A program made the translations under genes and the position numbers. 64,000 bases of DNA from Endocalyx cinctus (lineage: Eukaryota; Ascomycota; Sordariomycetes; Amphisphaeriales; Apiosporaceae): assembly GCA_001600455.1 (NCBI GenBank), contig BCKC01000002.1, forward strand, positions 124,001 through 188,000. Reading direction: 5' to 3'. Positions 1 to 12,961 of this stretch are shown one piece after another; position 1 is the first letter of the stretch; the number at the start of each line of letters is the position of its first letter. The notes below the pieces were generated by a model. The model saw only the letters and a program-made list of their open reading frames with translations, had not been told where the DNA came from and ran no database searches.

Positions 1-1991
1 TTTCTCGGCCGTGGAACATGCGCAACTGACGCTCGAGGGGAGCAATTACGACTATATTGGGAATTTGGGACTGCTACTTCCACGTGATAAGAAGGGGGAT
101 GATTTAAGTCCTTCCTTGTTTTGAGATCATGCTCCGGACTACGTAAATTGGGCAGGTTCGGCTCTTTAATTGGCGTACCACGTGAGCGCATATCCGAAAT
201 ATGCATGGAAGACGAATAGTCCGACTCCTTCGTGTTGGTTGCTCGAGATATCTTGGGTGTCATATCCGCTTTTGAGGAAGTGATCGACTCATGCTCAATG
301 TCCATTAAGTCTTGAGATGAGAGGAAGACATCTTGAGTGGAGAAGAAAGGCATATCAAACGCATCCATGGCCTGGGGGTTGGAATGTTTCATAGTGACCT
401 GAAGGCTGGCTTTATTTTCGGGCTCAATTAATGATGTTATAGTCTTGGTTGGACTATTGGGTATTGTGCAGGCCGACTTAAAGTGTGTCGGCCCCAGGCG
501 AGAAGACACTTTCGGGGTATTGAGATGCTTAGAGCTAGGTTGAGGGTGAGAGTATATTGATTCGGGCATGGCCTTTACGCCTGGGTTCCTTGGGATCGCC
601 GTCTTATCTTCCTCGAATATCTCTCGGATCTCCTGAGAAGGGCTAGGAAAGAGGTCATCAATATTGTCTAGCATGAAGATCTGGGTACTTGATGGCGGTG
701 GCGCATCTCGAATCGTCTGCGTAACTCTTTTGGTAATCCCTGCGGCTCCGTGTCGACTAGATCCCGGTAAGTTCTCGCGAATAAATTGTGATGGCTTTGG
801 CCGATTGTTGATTGTTGACTGAGGGGACTTGAACTTTGGAGGAAGCGGAGGAGGGTTCATGGAAGTTTTGGAATTCCGGAAGGAAGGAGGGTTAGAATCT
901 GGCATCTGCATTGTCCCAGAATCTTTAGTACATGGGCTATGGAAACGTTTATCAGCCGAGAAAGCTGGCTTGGTCGGCGCCGTGTTTGTAATTTTAGGCT
1001 TCTGAACCGGACGAATATTAGGTTCTTGCCGAGTCAGCTCTTGGAGTGGTTGTCGATATGTAGATGACGATGCTCGTGTTTGCATCTTGGCGTCAGCACT
1101 GTCAGGGGTTTCCGCAGTTGGATGTATCTCAGGAACTTCCGGCGGTTTGGCTGGTGGTAAGTCAAGTTTTATCTCTCCCACCAATAATTCTTCATCTACG
1201 CTATACTGAGATAGAGTCGGATTATTAGGTGGGATTTTTGTAACGTCTATGTCTTCTTCGTTGTTTATATCATGATGATTTATAGGTGCTTCCGCTGGAT
1301 GTTCATCATAGCTCGGTACGCTATTTTCTCTATCTTGCCTGTCTGGGATATTGCAATCTTGAGCCAGCTGCTCACTTTGCACATCAGGTGAGAGTGGTGC
1401 AAATTCGGCATCTTTCGTTGAAATGGAACCGAGATTGGATGGACTGGAGTGTAATTCTTCGAGCCTTCGCCTCTTAGTTGGCGGTTCCGGGTCTGGATCA
1501 GGCCTTGTCTCGGCTTCTTCTCCTGAAGATAATGTTTGGCTACCATCGCTATCATATTCGCGGGATGGAGATTTTATGCTTGGTAATTCCATGTCCTTCT
1601 GCGATTGAGGTTGTTTCTTCTTGGGTCGGATAAAGCGAGCAAGAGTGTCTTGAGAAGGACGCACATCGACTAGGGGTAAACCTTTCTTTTTCCTCTCGGC
1701 ACGTTCTTTCTCTTCTTTCTCTTTCTTCTTGTCTCTCGCAGCTCTTGCCCGAGCTTGGTTTTTCTCTTTTTCGAATTCTTTCCTGATGCGATCTTGTTCA
1801 AATAGCTCTTGACGCCTTCTTTCTTCCTTGGATAGTTTTGGACCTTGGTTGGATTTCTTGTATGCTTTTTTGGCTTGCTTGCTGGTCATGGGTGGCCGGC
1901 TCGCGCGGGTTGGGAGGGCCGCGTTTCCTAAACTGTTGATAGCAGAGGCAGCATTTGGTACGATAGAGAAGGTATTCTGTACCGGAGGCAT
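1..1991 (-). CDS. Conserved-looking fungal protein of unknown function, lysine-rich N-terminus (3' part missing)
   Basis: The frame is open without a stop from the ATG at 1991 to the window edge (about 663 residues), so the C-terminus lies outside. I do not recognise a named family. The first 120 residues are very rich in Lys/Glu/Arg and should form a charged helix or coiled coil. A segment reading RPSQDTLARFIRPKKK follows near residue 110, then a KRRR basic patch that could be a nuclear localisation signal. The rest is low-complexity, Ser/Pro-rich and probably disordered. Near residue 545 is a distinct motif, PFFSTQDVFLSSQDLMDIE, which looks conserved rather than random. A nuclear scaffold or DNA-damage-type protein is possible, but that is inference. 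No intron is needed to keep the frame open. Confidence 0.75.
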   Translation of the reverse strand, partial: MPPVQNTFSIVPNAASAINSLGNAALPTRASRPPMTSKQAKKAYKKSNQGPKLSKEERRRQELFEQDRIRKEFEKEKNQARARAARDKKKEKEEKERAERKKKGLPLVDVRPSQDTLARFIRPKKKQPQSQKDMELPSIKSPSREYDSDGSQTLSSGEEAETRPDPDPEPPTKRRRLEELHSSPSNLGSISTKDAEFAPLSPDVQSEQLAQDCNIPDRQDRENSVPSYDEHPAEAPINHHDINNEEDIDVTKIPPNNPTLSQYSVDEELLVGEIKLDLPPAKPPEVPEIHPTAETPDSADAKMQTRASSSTYRQPLQELTRQEPNIRPVQKPKITNTAPTKPAFSADKRFHSPCTKDSGTMQMPDSNPPSFRNSKTSMNPPPLPPKFKSPQSTINNRPKPSQFIRENLPGSSRHGAAGITKRVTQTIRDAPPPSSTQIFMLDNIDDLFPSPSQEIREIFEEDKTAIPRNPGVKAMPESIYSHPQPSSKHLNTPKVSSRLGPTHFKSACTIPNSPTKTITSLIEPENKASLQVTMKHSNPQAMDAFDMPFFSTQDVFLSSQDLMDIEHESITSSKADMTPKISRATNTKESDYSSSMHISDMRSRGTPIKEPNLPNLRSPEHDLKTRKDLNHPPSYHVEVAVPNSQYSRNCSPRASVAHVPRPR

Positions 1992-4069
1992 GTTGTCGGA
2001 TAGTGTATGTATGAATGTACATACATCATCATATAATGATTATCTCTGGCGCTGTCAACATTAGCTTCCTACTCTTCCCCTCATCTACATTTGTCAACAT
2101 GACAAAGGTAAACATAAAATGTCGTGGCGAAGATCTGGAAATTAGGACGGAGCCAGCCGTTGGGGCCGGACTATCGGATAATCTTTATATAGAGTTTGAC
2201 AAGTTTAAGTGATTGCAGTATTTTTTTCCCTTTCTTTTCTTTTTATTTCATATAGTTAAACGTCGACACGTGAAGTCGCGTCGGCACGATGCGTCAAAAA
2301 CAAAAATAGTAATGGTTGAAGGGATAATCTGCAGGTGGTTTTGGTGGGGGTTATTCCCCTGTAGTATAGTGCGCTTTGGTACCTATAAGTAATAGCAGAT
2401 GCGAAGTATGGGATGTCGAGTTACGATAGTACAGGTATTAGGTGCGATTCCTAATAGCGCTAAGTGGTCTTCCTTACGTTTCTCTGTAATACCTAGCAAT
2501 TAGCTCTTGGCAGACCTGTATTAACTGATTACCTAGGTACTTAATTAGGCAGAATCATTACCTCATTTTGTCACTGTATTCCAAGGTTAGTTGTTATCTT
2601 AGCCACAACTAAGTACTAAAGTGCTTAGTTACTACCAATTATCGTAGGTAATGAGAGAAAAGAAGATGGTAAGTTGTCTTCTTCTATTACCGCGTAAGAC
2701 ACGTCTATACTGGTTAACAGTACTAAAGCTTAGACTGCGTCTATCTGCTCTGTTATAACGGGTGAGTTGTCGCTAGGTATCTGAACAAATGGGCAAGTAA
2801 ACACTTACCTGTAGCCTTGTCATTGTTACGAATACCAACCTCTAAGCCGGTCACTTAAGTATACTTTTCCCCGTACCCTAATGAGCAAATTCTACGGTGA
2901 TAATCTTAACTTAAGTGTTAACCTAATGCTTATCATAAAAAGTTGTTGGTGATGACTGCATATCTTAAATATGTGGTAATTAGGAATGTCATCCCTGAAC
3001 ATGAAGGGAATATACTTTCTTATTACAAGTTAACAGTAGCTTTCCGGCCTGGATTTGGCAAATTGTGTTTCTGATATCGTTTCCCTCTACATAGTACTTC
3101 TTCATCTTTATAGAATATGCATGTTATAGTCCAGCTTTCCCCCCTCATCCATCTAATCCGGGAATTTACCTATGCACCTAGTGTGACGAAGTACAACTTA
3201 ACTTGAGCTGAGGATCTGCCCCTGCTAGCTCCCACCTTGCCCTAGTCAGCCTTGAACTTCTGACAAGAGCCTCACTTTGACTACACGTTCTCCTCTCTCA
3301 GCCACTCTCCCTCTCTTTTATTTTATTCCATCATTCAACAAGACCAAAGTCTAGGGCATTTTCCTCCTTCTTTTCCTTCCTTTGGCCCATGATGCCCGTT
3401 ACACTTTATCTTCTCTCTCTATGGCTCAAAATCTTGCCGTGATACTTCGGTCGCCTTGCCCTAACCGTTCGTCGTAGTCGTCTTCTTAGGCCACCAGTTC
3501 TTCGCTCCAATACAACTACTCAAGCAGCGAACTTTCTCATGAAGCACATGGGCTATGCCGTCAAATGCAAATACCAGGAAACATCTATAGAAGATAAATA
3601 CGGTGGGCCTGAGAACGAATCTGGTCTGGGTGGTCTGTTGTGGTCTACTTACCTTTACTGTACACATATTTGAATATAGGTAAGCTTTGTATAGATACAT
3701 ATATAGTTCATATTAGTACGCGTGAGGTTGGTATTTTACAAATCATATGCGATTCATACTATTATGGTAAGGACAGGGTTTCTGGTATCAATATCTAAAT
3801 ATCATTACATTTTTCACATCATCATGACTTTTTAGATGAAAAGACTGGCGGGATATCTTGTCTTGAATTATTATTTTTTTTTCTCTTTTGTTTTCTATAA
3901 TCAGCCATTTGATTATGTACCCATGTAAAAAAGAAAGGGGGGTGTGGGGGTATACAACGACGCCTCTCTCGTCCGACGATCTATTCATTCATCCACAATA
4001 TCGCGAATAAAATTATGTACGGAGGGAAGAAAAATTAAGTAGTTCCACGACTTTCTCTTTTTCACCCAT
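1992..4069. other. Intergenic region, AT-rich
   Basis: No convincing coding frame. It holds the 5' flank of the truncated gene on the left and the 3' flank of the OPT gene. One TACCTAGGTA-like palindrome lies at about 2530-2540. A pyrimidine-rich stretch runs from about 3290 to 3425. Confidence 0.5.
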
Positions 4070-6402
4070 CTAGCATTCGAGGGCGGGGCAGCCGACGCTA
4101 GTACCGAGCACGTCGCCCGAGACACCGGCGATCGTGAGGATAGCGCCGATGACGCCGCCGAGACCCTCGCCGGCGATGAAACCGGCGGCGACGGCGTAAC
4201 CGTAAATCTCCCAACCGGCCTTCCACCACTTGCGCCAGGAAGCGGCGATGATGGCTCCCACCAAGGCGGCCGTCGTGAAGACGGGGCTGGGCAGGACGAA
4301 CGACAAGGCGATGGCGCCCCAGTTGGGCAGGAAGATCCTGTACTTCTCGCGCGGGCCCACGAGGTAGAAGTGGCGGAAGATGACCTGGGCCACGACGAAG
4401 ACGGAGATGGCGATGGAGAAGTACCCGGCGGTCGCGGGGATCGAGACGTTCGGGTCGGTGACGGCCTCGGCGACGGCGGCCCAGGCGGCGACCGAGGGGA
4501 CGGGGAAGGGGCAATCGTCGTCGCCGGTGTAGATGCAAGGGTACGCCGTCGTGAAGAGCACGAACAAGCCCGGAGCCAGGAAGACGGCGATCAAGGTGCC
4601 GATCACCTGCGCGTGCCACTGCTTGACGGGCGAGGTCCCGATGAGGAACCCGACGCGGAAATCGGACGTCAAGCTGGTCGACACGTCGGCGCTACCTGAC
4701 GCGAGACCGCCGGCGATGAGGTTGATCCTCTGCGCGTCCATGACGGTAATGTGAGGTTGGTGGGTGGCGCCGCCGAAAACGAGCTGGGAGGCCTTGGAGG
4801 CGGCGGTGAGAGGCGTCTGATCCGTGACGGCACCGATCTGGATAGCCAGGAAGGCGAAGAGGAAAGAGAGGAGGAAGGCGAGGATGGTGAGCCCGGGGCT
4901 TACGGACCACTGAAAGTTCAAGATGATGATACCGACGACGATACTGAGAACGATACCGGAACCCCACATCCACATGGGGACTTGCTCCGAGGCGGGGGCC
5001 GGGTCCTCGATAATGTTCTCGGACGCCTTGACTTCTTCGGCCGCCTTCTTCGAGAAGTAGGAGCTGTTGATGTTGAACCTGAGGAGCACTCGGTTGATAT
5101 CGACGCACATCTTCTGCCAAACGACGGTGAGGGCGTAGCCGATAACCTTGTATTGGATGAAAAGCTCGGCGAGCGATCCGACGACCATGATCAAGACACC
5201 GGGCCACAGGAGCCAGTATCGAGGAGACGGCGGGCCTTCACCCAAGTTGTTGAGCGAGGCAAAGGTGTAGAGAGAGTCCCAGTGCGGCTCGTCGGGCGCT
5301 ACTTGAAGACCGACGCATTCGCCGTAGTGCACCAAGACGGGACCGATGATGGCCCAGGCCAGGACGGCACCGCCAAAGAGAGAAATAGCCGGGGCAAGAC
5401 CGATAAGCATACCGCTACCGATGAAAGCGGGGGTGATCTCAAAGTACCAACCCCAAGACTCGATGTTCAGAGCCCAGCTGGTGTAGCCGCTCCAGATGTG
5501 AATCCAGGTGAAGACGTGCCAATCGTAGAGAATACCGATGGCGTAGTAGGAACCAACTCTGTGGACCAGAGCGGCGGAAAAGGCGAGCGCGAGAGCCTTG
5601 AGCTTCTTGGTCGCGGCGCTGGCACCGGCGGCACCGGCGTGCATCGATCGGATGGTGACGGCGACGGCGGTAGGAGTCGGAAACAACATCTTGAGCTCGC
5701 GGGCGACCTGGATGATGAAGAACTTTCGGAGCGGGGTGACGAAGAAGATGCCGAAAAAGGAGCAAGCAAGGGTGATGGTAATGATGGAACCGAAGTTGTC
5801 CTGAGGAGTACCTTCCTGGAGACCGAGACGGTAAATGGCGGGGATACCGGCGACGAAGATACCACCGATACCACCGGCACCCGTAGCGGCCGATTGGACG
5901 ATGCTGTTCTCCTGGGGACCGAATGCACCGCCGAGAATGGGTAAGTTACCGAAACTCTTATCCATAAACTTGAGAATACCATATCCAAAAATAGCTCCGA
6001 AGATGTTGGCGCTGAAAGTGAAACCGGTCTTGAGACCTGTGATGATAATAGGTTAGTAGGAGATTCCCGTGTCCGATCAATTGATGGCGTCAAAATGATG
6101 CGAAGGAGTGCGAAGAAAAAGGCATAAGACATACCCAAGTACAAGTTAGAAGCGTTGACGAGACCACCGAGAATTATACCGACGACGACGGCACGAGCGG
6201 TGAGGGGATTGGGCTCGTAAGGAATGCTAGGGTCCATTTTGAGGGGACGGTAGAGATCCTCCTCGTCTTCAATCTCGTTCTCGGAAACCTTGAGGTCGTC
6301 CATCTTCTCGTCGATGGCCTTCTCGACGGGTGCCTTCTCGTTGGTGTTGTCGGCGAAATCGGCTGGGCGAACCTCGGTCGCCGCCATTGCGGTCGTAGCC
6401 AT
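4070..6402 (-). CDS. OPT-family oligopeptide/metal-chelate transporter, YGL114W type
   Basis: Two exons: 6402-6135 and 6036-4070, joined across a 98-bp intron with a GTATGT donor, CTAAC branch point and CAG acceptor; product 744 aa. The start is the ATG at 6402; a reading frame continues upstream but has no better ATG context. An acidic cytoplasmic N-tail of about 60 residues ([10 protein letters not shown]...) precedes the first membrane segment. Hydrophobic helices then run to the C-terminus, consistent with the 12-16 helices of the oligopeptide transporter superfamily. The segment [17 protein letters not shown] and the [14 protein letters not shown] region resemble the fungal YGL114W branch rather than the glutathione-transporting OPT1 branch. 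The likely role is uptake of peptides or metal conjugates at the plasma membrane or vacuole (family knowledge). Codon use is extremely G/C-ending, unlike neighbouring genes, which suggests strong expression. Confidence 0.9.
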
Positions 6403-8284
6403 GACTGCAGTGTATACAAGTCTGATAAGGCGGAATACCTGATCGCAAACCTGCAAAATTGAGCAACTAATGCATACACGTAGCTGACTCAGTAGTCGGA
6501 TTAAAGAAGAAAAAGGAAAGGAGAATCGACTCGAGGAAGAAGAGAAGACGGGCTTCGTTACTATATTATATATATTTCCTTAATTCCAAGTAGAAGCGCG
6601 GGCGATACCACAGGACAAGGGAGGGGACCTAGGACGGGTGCGTTCCTGTGCGTGGTGGATAGTGGGTCAATTATACATCCATGTACTGCATCTGTACGTC
6701 CCCGCCAAGTAAGGACTAAGGTCAGTGGGTCGCTGGGACGGTAAACCCTTGTAAATGTATATGTAGTAGAGGGTAGCCGGGGTCGATACTCATGGTTTTG
6801 AGGGATTCCCTATAAGCTAATGTATTCTATACTAGTGTATACTAGTGTAACGTGCACATACGGATACTATATGTCCAGTACATTAGCTTTGACCTGAAAG
6901 AAGCCAAAGGCCAAGAGAGATAAGCAATGCAACGTTCACAGGGGTGTGGGTATTTGGGGGGGGTGATACAATATGGGATATGGGTGTGCAGTGGGATACC
7001 CGACGGACTGGGGCATGTATAATTAAAGAAAAGAAGAGAGGGAAAAAAAAGAAAGAAAGAAAGATAGAAAGAGGTAAAAAAAAAAAAAAAAAAGAACTAT
7101 CTGAACAAGGATAATTTTTGTGATAGGAGTTGTAATACGAGACAACTTGGCTATAAGGTATCTTCCCGAGGCTCGAATAACCAATAACGAAGGACAATTG
7201 CGATATATGGAAAAGCGGGAGATGGTTACGATCCAAATCAGGAAGGCATTTTCTTTAATATCGAAGGAAGAATTTCCGGTGTGTAACGATTGGCCACTCT
7301 ATTATGTGGACAATCGGTGAATGCCGCCACAATATACACTAACACTACATACACATTCCCCATACGTCTTAGATAGACAGAGTATTTGAATATCGAGTTA
7401 CCCCGGACTGATCAACTGATTAATGGACTACCTATAGTATACATATACTACAGCCAGCGATATGGTGTTAATCTAACTTGAAGAAGGTGTATGTTGAATC
7501 CTTCTCACCAAGAAGATGAAACCATTCCGCTGATCGATCTACTGGGATTTTTACCCAAATTTGACCAAGCTCAATCAATCAAGGGTCTGTGAATGGAGGA
7601 CGGGATAAATTGGGGTCTGCGGAGGGTCAGATCGACAGTTATCTGTTCCAGAATTAAACCCACGAAACAAACAAAGTACGTCGTTACCATCCACGTTGAC
7701 AGATGTAGCGGATGATATGTATGATATGCTCCATCTCAAACTCGGAAAGATAAGTAGGAGCGATAGAAGGATTTGATAAGTCTATGCCGTACTCAAGCAG
7801 AATCAATCGAGTTGGTTATCTTCTGTGCGCCCGTCACACCATTCGCCTCGCGCTGCAGTCGAATCTAGCTGTCGCCTCGTAAGATCTGCCGAAGCTTAGT
7901 TATAGATGACAATGGTACTAATTTACACTGGGCAGGAGCTTCATTTTCTTGGCCCATTTAGACGTATTCCCCAATCAAGTTTTACCAAATAGAAATATTT
8001 CACGCGTACATGTATAGTATAGGGATACGGGTATAAGTAAGTAACTTATAGGACTTCGCTGCAGCCGGGGTTTGAACCCTGTAATTCCTATTAAGGATGG
8101 TGATCTCGTGTGCTCGTTTATTGTGTTGGTTCATTATTCGAGTACGAGCTGAATCCATTATTCCTGGCATGAATGCGCCGAGAAAGGGTAGTAAAGGAGT
8201 ACAAGTGGAATGATAGGTTGCATCGTGATATTCTAGCGTGCTTCTAGAACCTTTGATCTTCTGACGGAATAAACCAAAAGAGGC

Positions 8285-8318
<34 letters not shown>

Positions 8319-9420
8319 GCCACCGATTTAGACGATGGCGCGGTCGAGAGGGAATAATTCTCAACCAACCAATTGTAGAAGGCCTTTTTTTTTAAAAAAA
8401 AAACTCTTTCCTGTCCTCTTTTTCTCTTCTCTTTCTGTTTCTACGTGTATTTCCCTAGTAAACAATACAACCGACATAAATACAGGTCAATAATATATGT
8501 TGGAGAAAAGTATACATTAGCACCCGTGGATATGATGTTCGCTAAATATAACCTGGATTGTGGGAATCAAGTAACACAAGGTCATCCCGCAGTATCGCTA
8601 CACGTATATGTAGATAATATTGTTATGCTAGATGCACGCTATGAATCCAAATGCTTTTAACCATTGTATAGAACAGTTGACGGTGACACGAAAAGAAGCA
8701 AGAAAGGCAACGGAGAATTCCAAGTGTACGCTAGTATAAGTGGGATGATGGGGCGAAAAGGCCGAATACGTATAAGTATCCGAAGCCACAGAGATAGGAG
8801 AATTTCACATTTACCCACAAAGGAGATGACTGGTACAAGTACATAACGAACTTATTTAGTACCCGTGGGAACTTAGTATACATTAACACTCCACCATACC
8901 TGTCAACCGTATTTATCATAATTCTGATTTGTTCACGATGAGATACCCGCGGGCTTCGAATATTTTAAGCTCTCGCGTGTAGCCAATCCCCCGTCTTGTA
9001 AATCCTCGAGCGGCCATTCTTCGGACATTTCCCAAAGTCTGTTAAACGACTAGAAATTCAAACGCTGAATCCATAAGAGAAAAGAAAAAAAGAAAGACAG
9101 AGAGGGGAGGGGGGGAAAAAAAGGCATTCACATTAAACAAGCATTATGTGCTGCCATTCTATTTTATGTATATATTTATTTTCCTCTTTACCTTAGAGTA
9201 TCTTGGAAAGCTTAACTTACACCCAAGACTAGAGAAGGGCGGAAGAAATACCAATGCTAACTATCTTTGACGGTCTACCTCGGCTTAATCGCTTATTCTC
9301 ATAGACATTCAACGTTCCGAAGAATGCACAGTACATCAGCCTTACAATCCATCCGTAGGTATATTTATATTAGGTCCTGTAAGTTGCCGAAAAGAGGTTT
9401 ATTGTTCAATTCAATTCAAA

Positions 9421-9585
9421 TCAATAAAGGTAGGCTGACTAGTAGAATGTTATATGCAAGCCTACTACATAGTAGATAGTAGATAGCACGTACACTGCCC
9501 TCCTTATACGTAGGTATCTAATAGGTTAGGTAGTTAATCTAACGAGGCCAATATACGCCGTATAACCTGCCTGCCTGCTTAGTGG

Positions 9586-9628
<43 letters not shown>

Positions 9629-10070
9629 AGAATGAACTTGTTTTCCTACCTTTTCCTCACTATGCGTTTAATTAAGTTATACGTAGTGTACTGTGAAGTA
9701 GTTGATATCACAATCAAAAATCAATAAAGGTAGGCTGACTAGTAGAATGTTATATGCAAGCCTACTACATAGTAGATAGTAGATAGCACGTACACTGCCC
9801 TCCTTATACGTANNNNNNNNNNNNNNNNNNNNNNNNNNNNNNNNNNNNNNNNNNNNNNNNNNNNNNNNNNNNNNNNNNNNNNNNNNNNNNNNNNNNNNNN
9901 NNNNNNNNNNNNNNNNNNNNNNNNNNNNTGCTTAGTGGCTTTTTTTTTTTTTTTTTTTTTTTTGTTATTTATTTTCTGTTGAGAATGAACTTGGTTTCCT
10001 ACCTTTTCCTCACTATGCGTTTTATTAAGCTATACGTAGTGTACTGTGAAGTAGTTGATATCACAATCAA
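9421..10070 (+). repeat. Direct duplication with 300-bp spacing, interrupted by an assembly gap
   Basis: The 92 bases at 9421-9512 recur at 9721-9812 with no difference that I can see. The block after the poly-T tract (about 9628-9718) recurs at about 9981-10070 with a few substitutions and an extra GTTATTTATTTTCTGTT-like stretch. The gap and a shortened poly-T lie inside the second copy. This is either a recent tandem duplication or one locus placed twice by the assembler. Confidence 0.8.
9813..9928. other. Assembly gap (116 N)
   Basis: A run of N bases directly after the second copy of the duplicated 92-bp block and just before a poly-T tract. Confidence 1.
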
Positions 10071-12961
10071 CATTCCATCATCATACCAGCTCCATCGCCT
10101 TGCTCCGTCGTCCGTGTATATATTGAACTGTCTTCGGCTACCCTGTCGCCCTGTTCACGGCGGGTAGCCGCCGATTTTAAGATTAAGTAAGAATCTTGCA
10201 GCTAACACCACGCCAAATGAAGAAGAAGGAAGAGAGGGATGATCCATGTATGTTACACGATTATAAGTCTTAATCGAGCCGGGTGCCGTTTATGTCCTTA
10301 TCTCTCGGCGGAAAAAAAAAAAAAAAAAAAAAAAACTGAAAAAACCGAACCCCACTCGAAACCATCCTTCTGGGTCATTTCTGATATTCATAGAGTAAAG
10401 TAAATACGCTAGAAAGTACCATCGTAGATTACATTAATCTATTCTCAGCCGTTGGCTACTTGTACATACGCAGTCTGGTAGTACATGGTATATGTACACT
10501 ACGCACGTACGCAAGACCCGGTTAACGAGAGTTCGATCTCTTAATTGTTGCTTCCGCATGCGACATCTTGATCTATCTCTGTACCATTTTCTGCTAATGA
10601 TTTCAAATTATCGGATTTCCCACAACACGATACACATAGAGGGGAAAAGAAGAGCCGTGTCAATCTTTCCGCATTCATCTTTTTCTATCAGCTACCATCC
10701 TGCTTCCCCTACAACCCACCTCTCCTCTCTGTCTCCCTTTTTTTTTTTTCTCTCTGTTTTTCTTTTTTTTTTTTTTTTTTTTTTTCTTCATCTAGTGTAT
10801 GGCTCTCACTTATCCCATTTCGACGCCAAGCTTGAAGCAGAGCGGATATTGGCTCGAGTGGGCTGCCTTAAACGGTATGGTCGCTTAATAATAAGGGACC
10901 AGAACTAATAATTAAAGTATTAAGAAGAGCCCTCACTAATTTCGCGCCGTTCATGCTTCAAGCTACACTACATGTATGTACATATATGTAGACAGGAAGG
11001 TTGACTTACATAGTAGAGGATCTCTAGTAAACTCCAAAATATACTAGTTGAGGCCCCGTCGTGGGAACCAGCCGGAGATTACTTACCTACACTACAGCTG
11101 GTACGTATATATATATATATATATATTACCAAAGCATTATTCACTAAAAATATGCCATAGATTTATACTACATTCGATTTAGAGTACGTGTGAACATGGA
11201 ATTACCTATATGAATTATGTACGGTGGCAAGTGTAAATGGGATCAGGGCTAACGGGTGTATGGGGACGTTCATGGTAACAGTTACATTCCGTCTCTGCTT
11301 GCGTGTGAAGTGAAGTGGCAAAGCCCACTACCATATGTATAAGAGCTGCAATGTAGTATCTAAACTTGGATACTATGGTTAGAAATAGGGCTATCTCTGC
11401 ATATCCTCCGCTGGCTTCAATGTATACTCTGTACTCCGTACATACCTAGTAGATGTAAACATCAGCTCCAACAACCATGCAAGGTTAATATCCATGGATA
11501 TTTTACAGGGAGAGATAGATAAGAACCAGCCTGTAGGGTCCTTGCTATCTTTCGAGGTTAGTACCCTAATCAGTACCAATATATTTACAATACCGTTAAT
11601 GATAGCGGTGTTCATAACAAGTACGCAGGAGGCTCTGTGGATACCACGTGCGCATGTACAATGTGAGGGTAAAATAACAAGAGATCTCTATCTCTGCACA
11701 TACAATTAGTAGTGCACCTGCTTCATGGGAACTAGGTCTGTGTGACGGGGAAGCTCGCGATGACTTCTTACGCTAGTTAGTTCAAAGCTTAGCGTAGTGT
11801 AAACTAGAGTCAGCTCGATTCATCCTGAAGGATCGTAGAACAGGGAATAGTTTTCTACGCGAGGTTTTAGAAGCCCTGTTCTTTTTTTTTTTTTTTCTCG
11901 GTCCCCGCGTAAAGTACCAACCCATCCCAGCCTCCCTTCCTTTTTTAGTAAACATCAGCTGAGGTGTCTTCATCCCAGTTCTCGATATCGATATGTGGAA
12001 TGATACGTGCTATGGTCGTGAGGCATACGCTGCTGTACTCCGTACCAACTTAAAAGAAATACAACCTTGGATCACGAGTGGACTTTACGGTTAGTGGCGG
12101 GTATAAAGGGCGAGAGATCTGTTTGTTATCTGTCTATGTATCTACAAGCTAGCTCATAATCCTCGCCAAGGAGTAACAATATGGCTCGGGACCATGTGCG
12201 TGGATAGCAGAGCCGCAGGATATATCAACTTCTATTCACGGTTATACTGGCCGAAGACCCGAGAAACTGGCAATACCCATATTATCAGCTATTTCTCCCC
12301 GTATTGATCTCACCATGCTACTTTTGAGTAAACTGTCCTTATCTCTCGCATATCATGCATAGTAGCTGTTGTGCCATTACAACGTTAAAGTCGCTGAATT
12401 GGATTTCCATTAGTTGGAAGGTTCCCAGTTTCTGCAGAGATAAATACGACATTTTGACAAATCGTTCCGTTCCACAAATTTATTCACAGCCTTGAACCAA
12501 CGGTCTGAAAAGCATGCATGATTTATCTTTCCGTACTATTAACTACTTCCTCATTGACATATCCCTACCCCTAGCTGATACCAACATACGGCGTTATCCG
12601 ACGGTCATAACATGTCACTTGACGACGTCAGGAGCATTATTTTCAAACATTCGTAAGGTGGATAGAAGAAAAAAAATTATTATTAGGAAGTCAACTCTTC
12701 TAGTTCCAAGTATCCTTCTGTGGGTATCGCGCGTATACTTCATTTCCATCATCGTATCGATTAATTTTCTTCACCAAGACCAGAAGACGTAAAAACCCAA
12801 AGGATGATTCGTTGAATCATCAACAAGCACGATTTTGGCCCTTAAACCAACTTTTCTGATGTCGTCCAAATCCTCACGAGTGTAAACAGAGTAGATTCTT
12901 CCCCGCTAACTCTTCATAGAACCGGTGTCTCGCTAACGAGCCCCATCAATCTCTCTTTCTC

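Larger units (their letters stand above)
6403..12961. other. 6.5-kb gene-poor intergenic region
   Basis: No open frame here has protein-like composition. The longer frames are driven by homopolymers such as A29 at 8287-8315, T41 at 9587-9627, A-runs near 10311-10335 and T-runs near 10738-10785. It contains a duplicated block around an assembly gap (listed separately), a (TA)n run near 11107-11127 and a tRNA-like fragment near 8057-8085. The first few hundred bases upstream of 6402 are the OPT promoter side. Confidence 0.5.

Noticed and set aside
4751..5944. Long plus-strand open frame (397 codons) opposite the OPT gene
   Set aside because: It is a by-product of the G/C-ending codon bias of the transporter; its composition is repetitive Asp/Gly/Arg with no motif.
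10492..10908. Plus-strand frame with a Phe-rich stretch
   Set aside because: The hydrophobic run is encoded by poly-T; no splice or family evidence.
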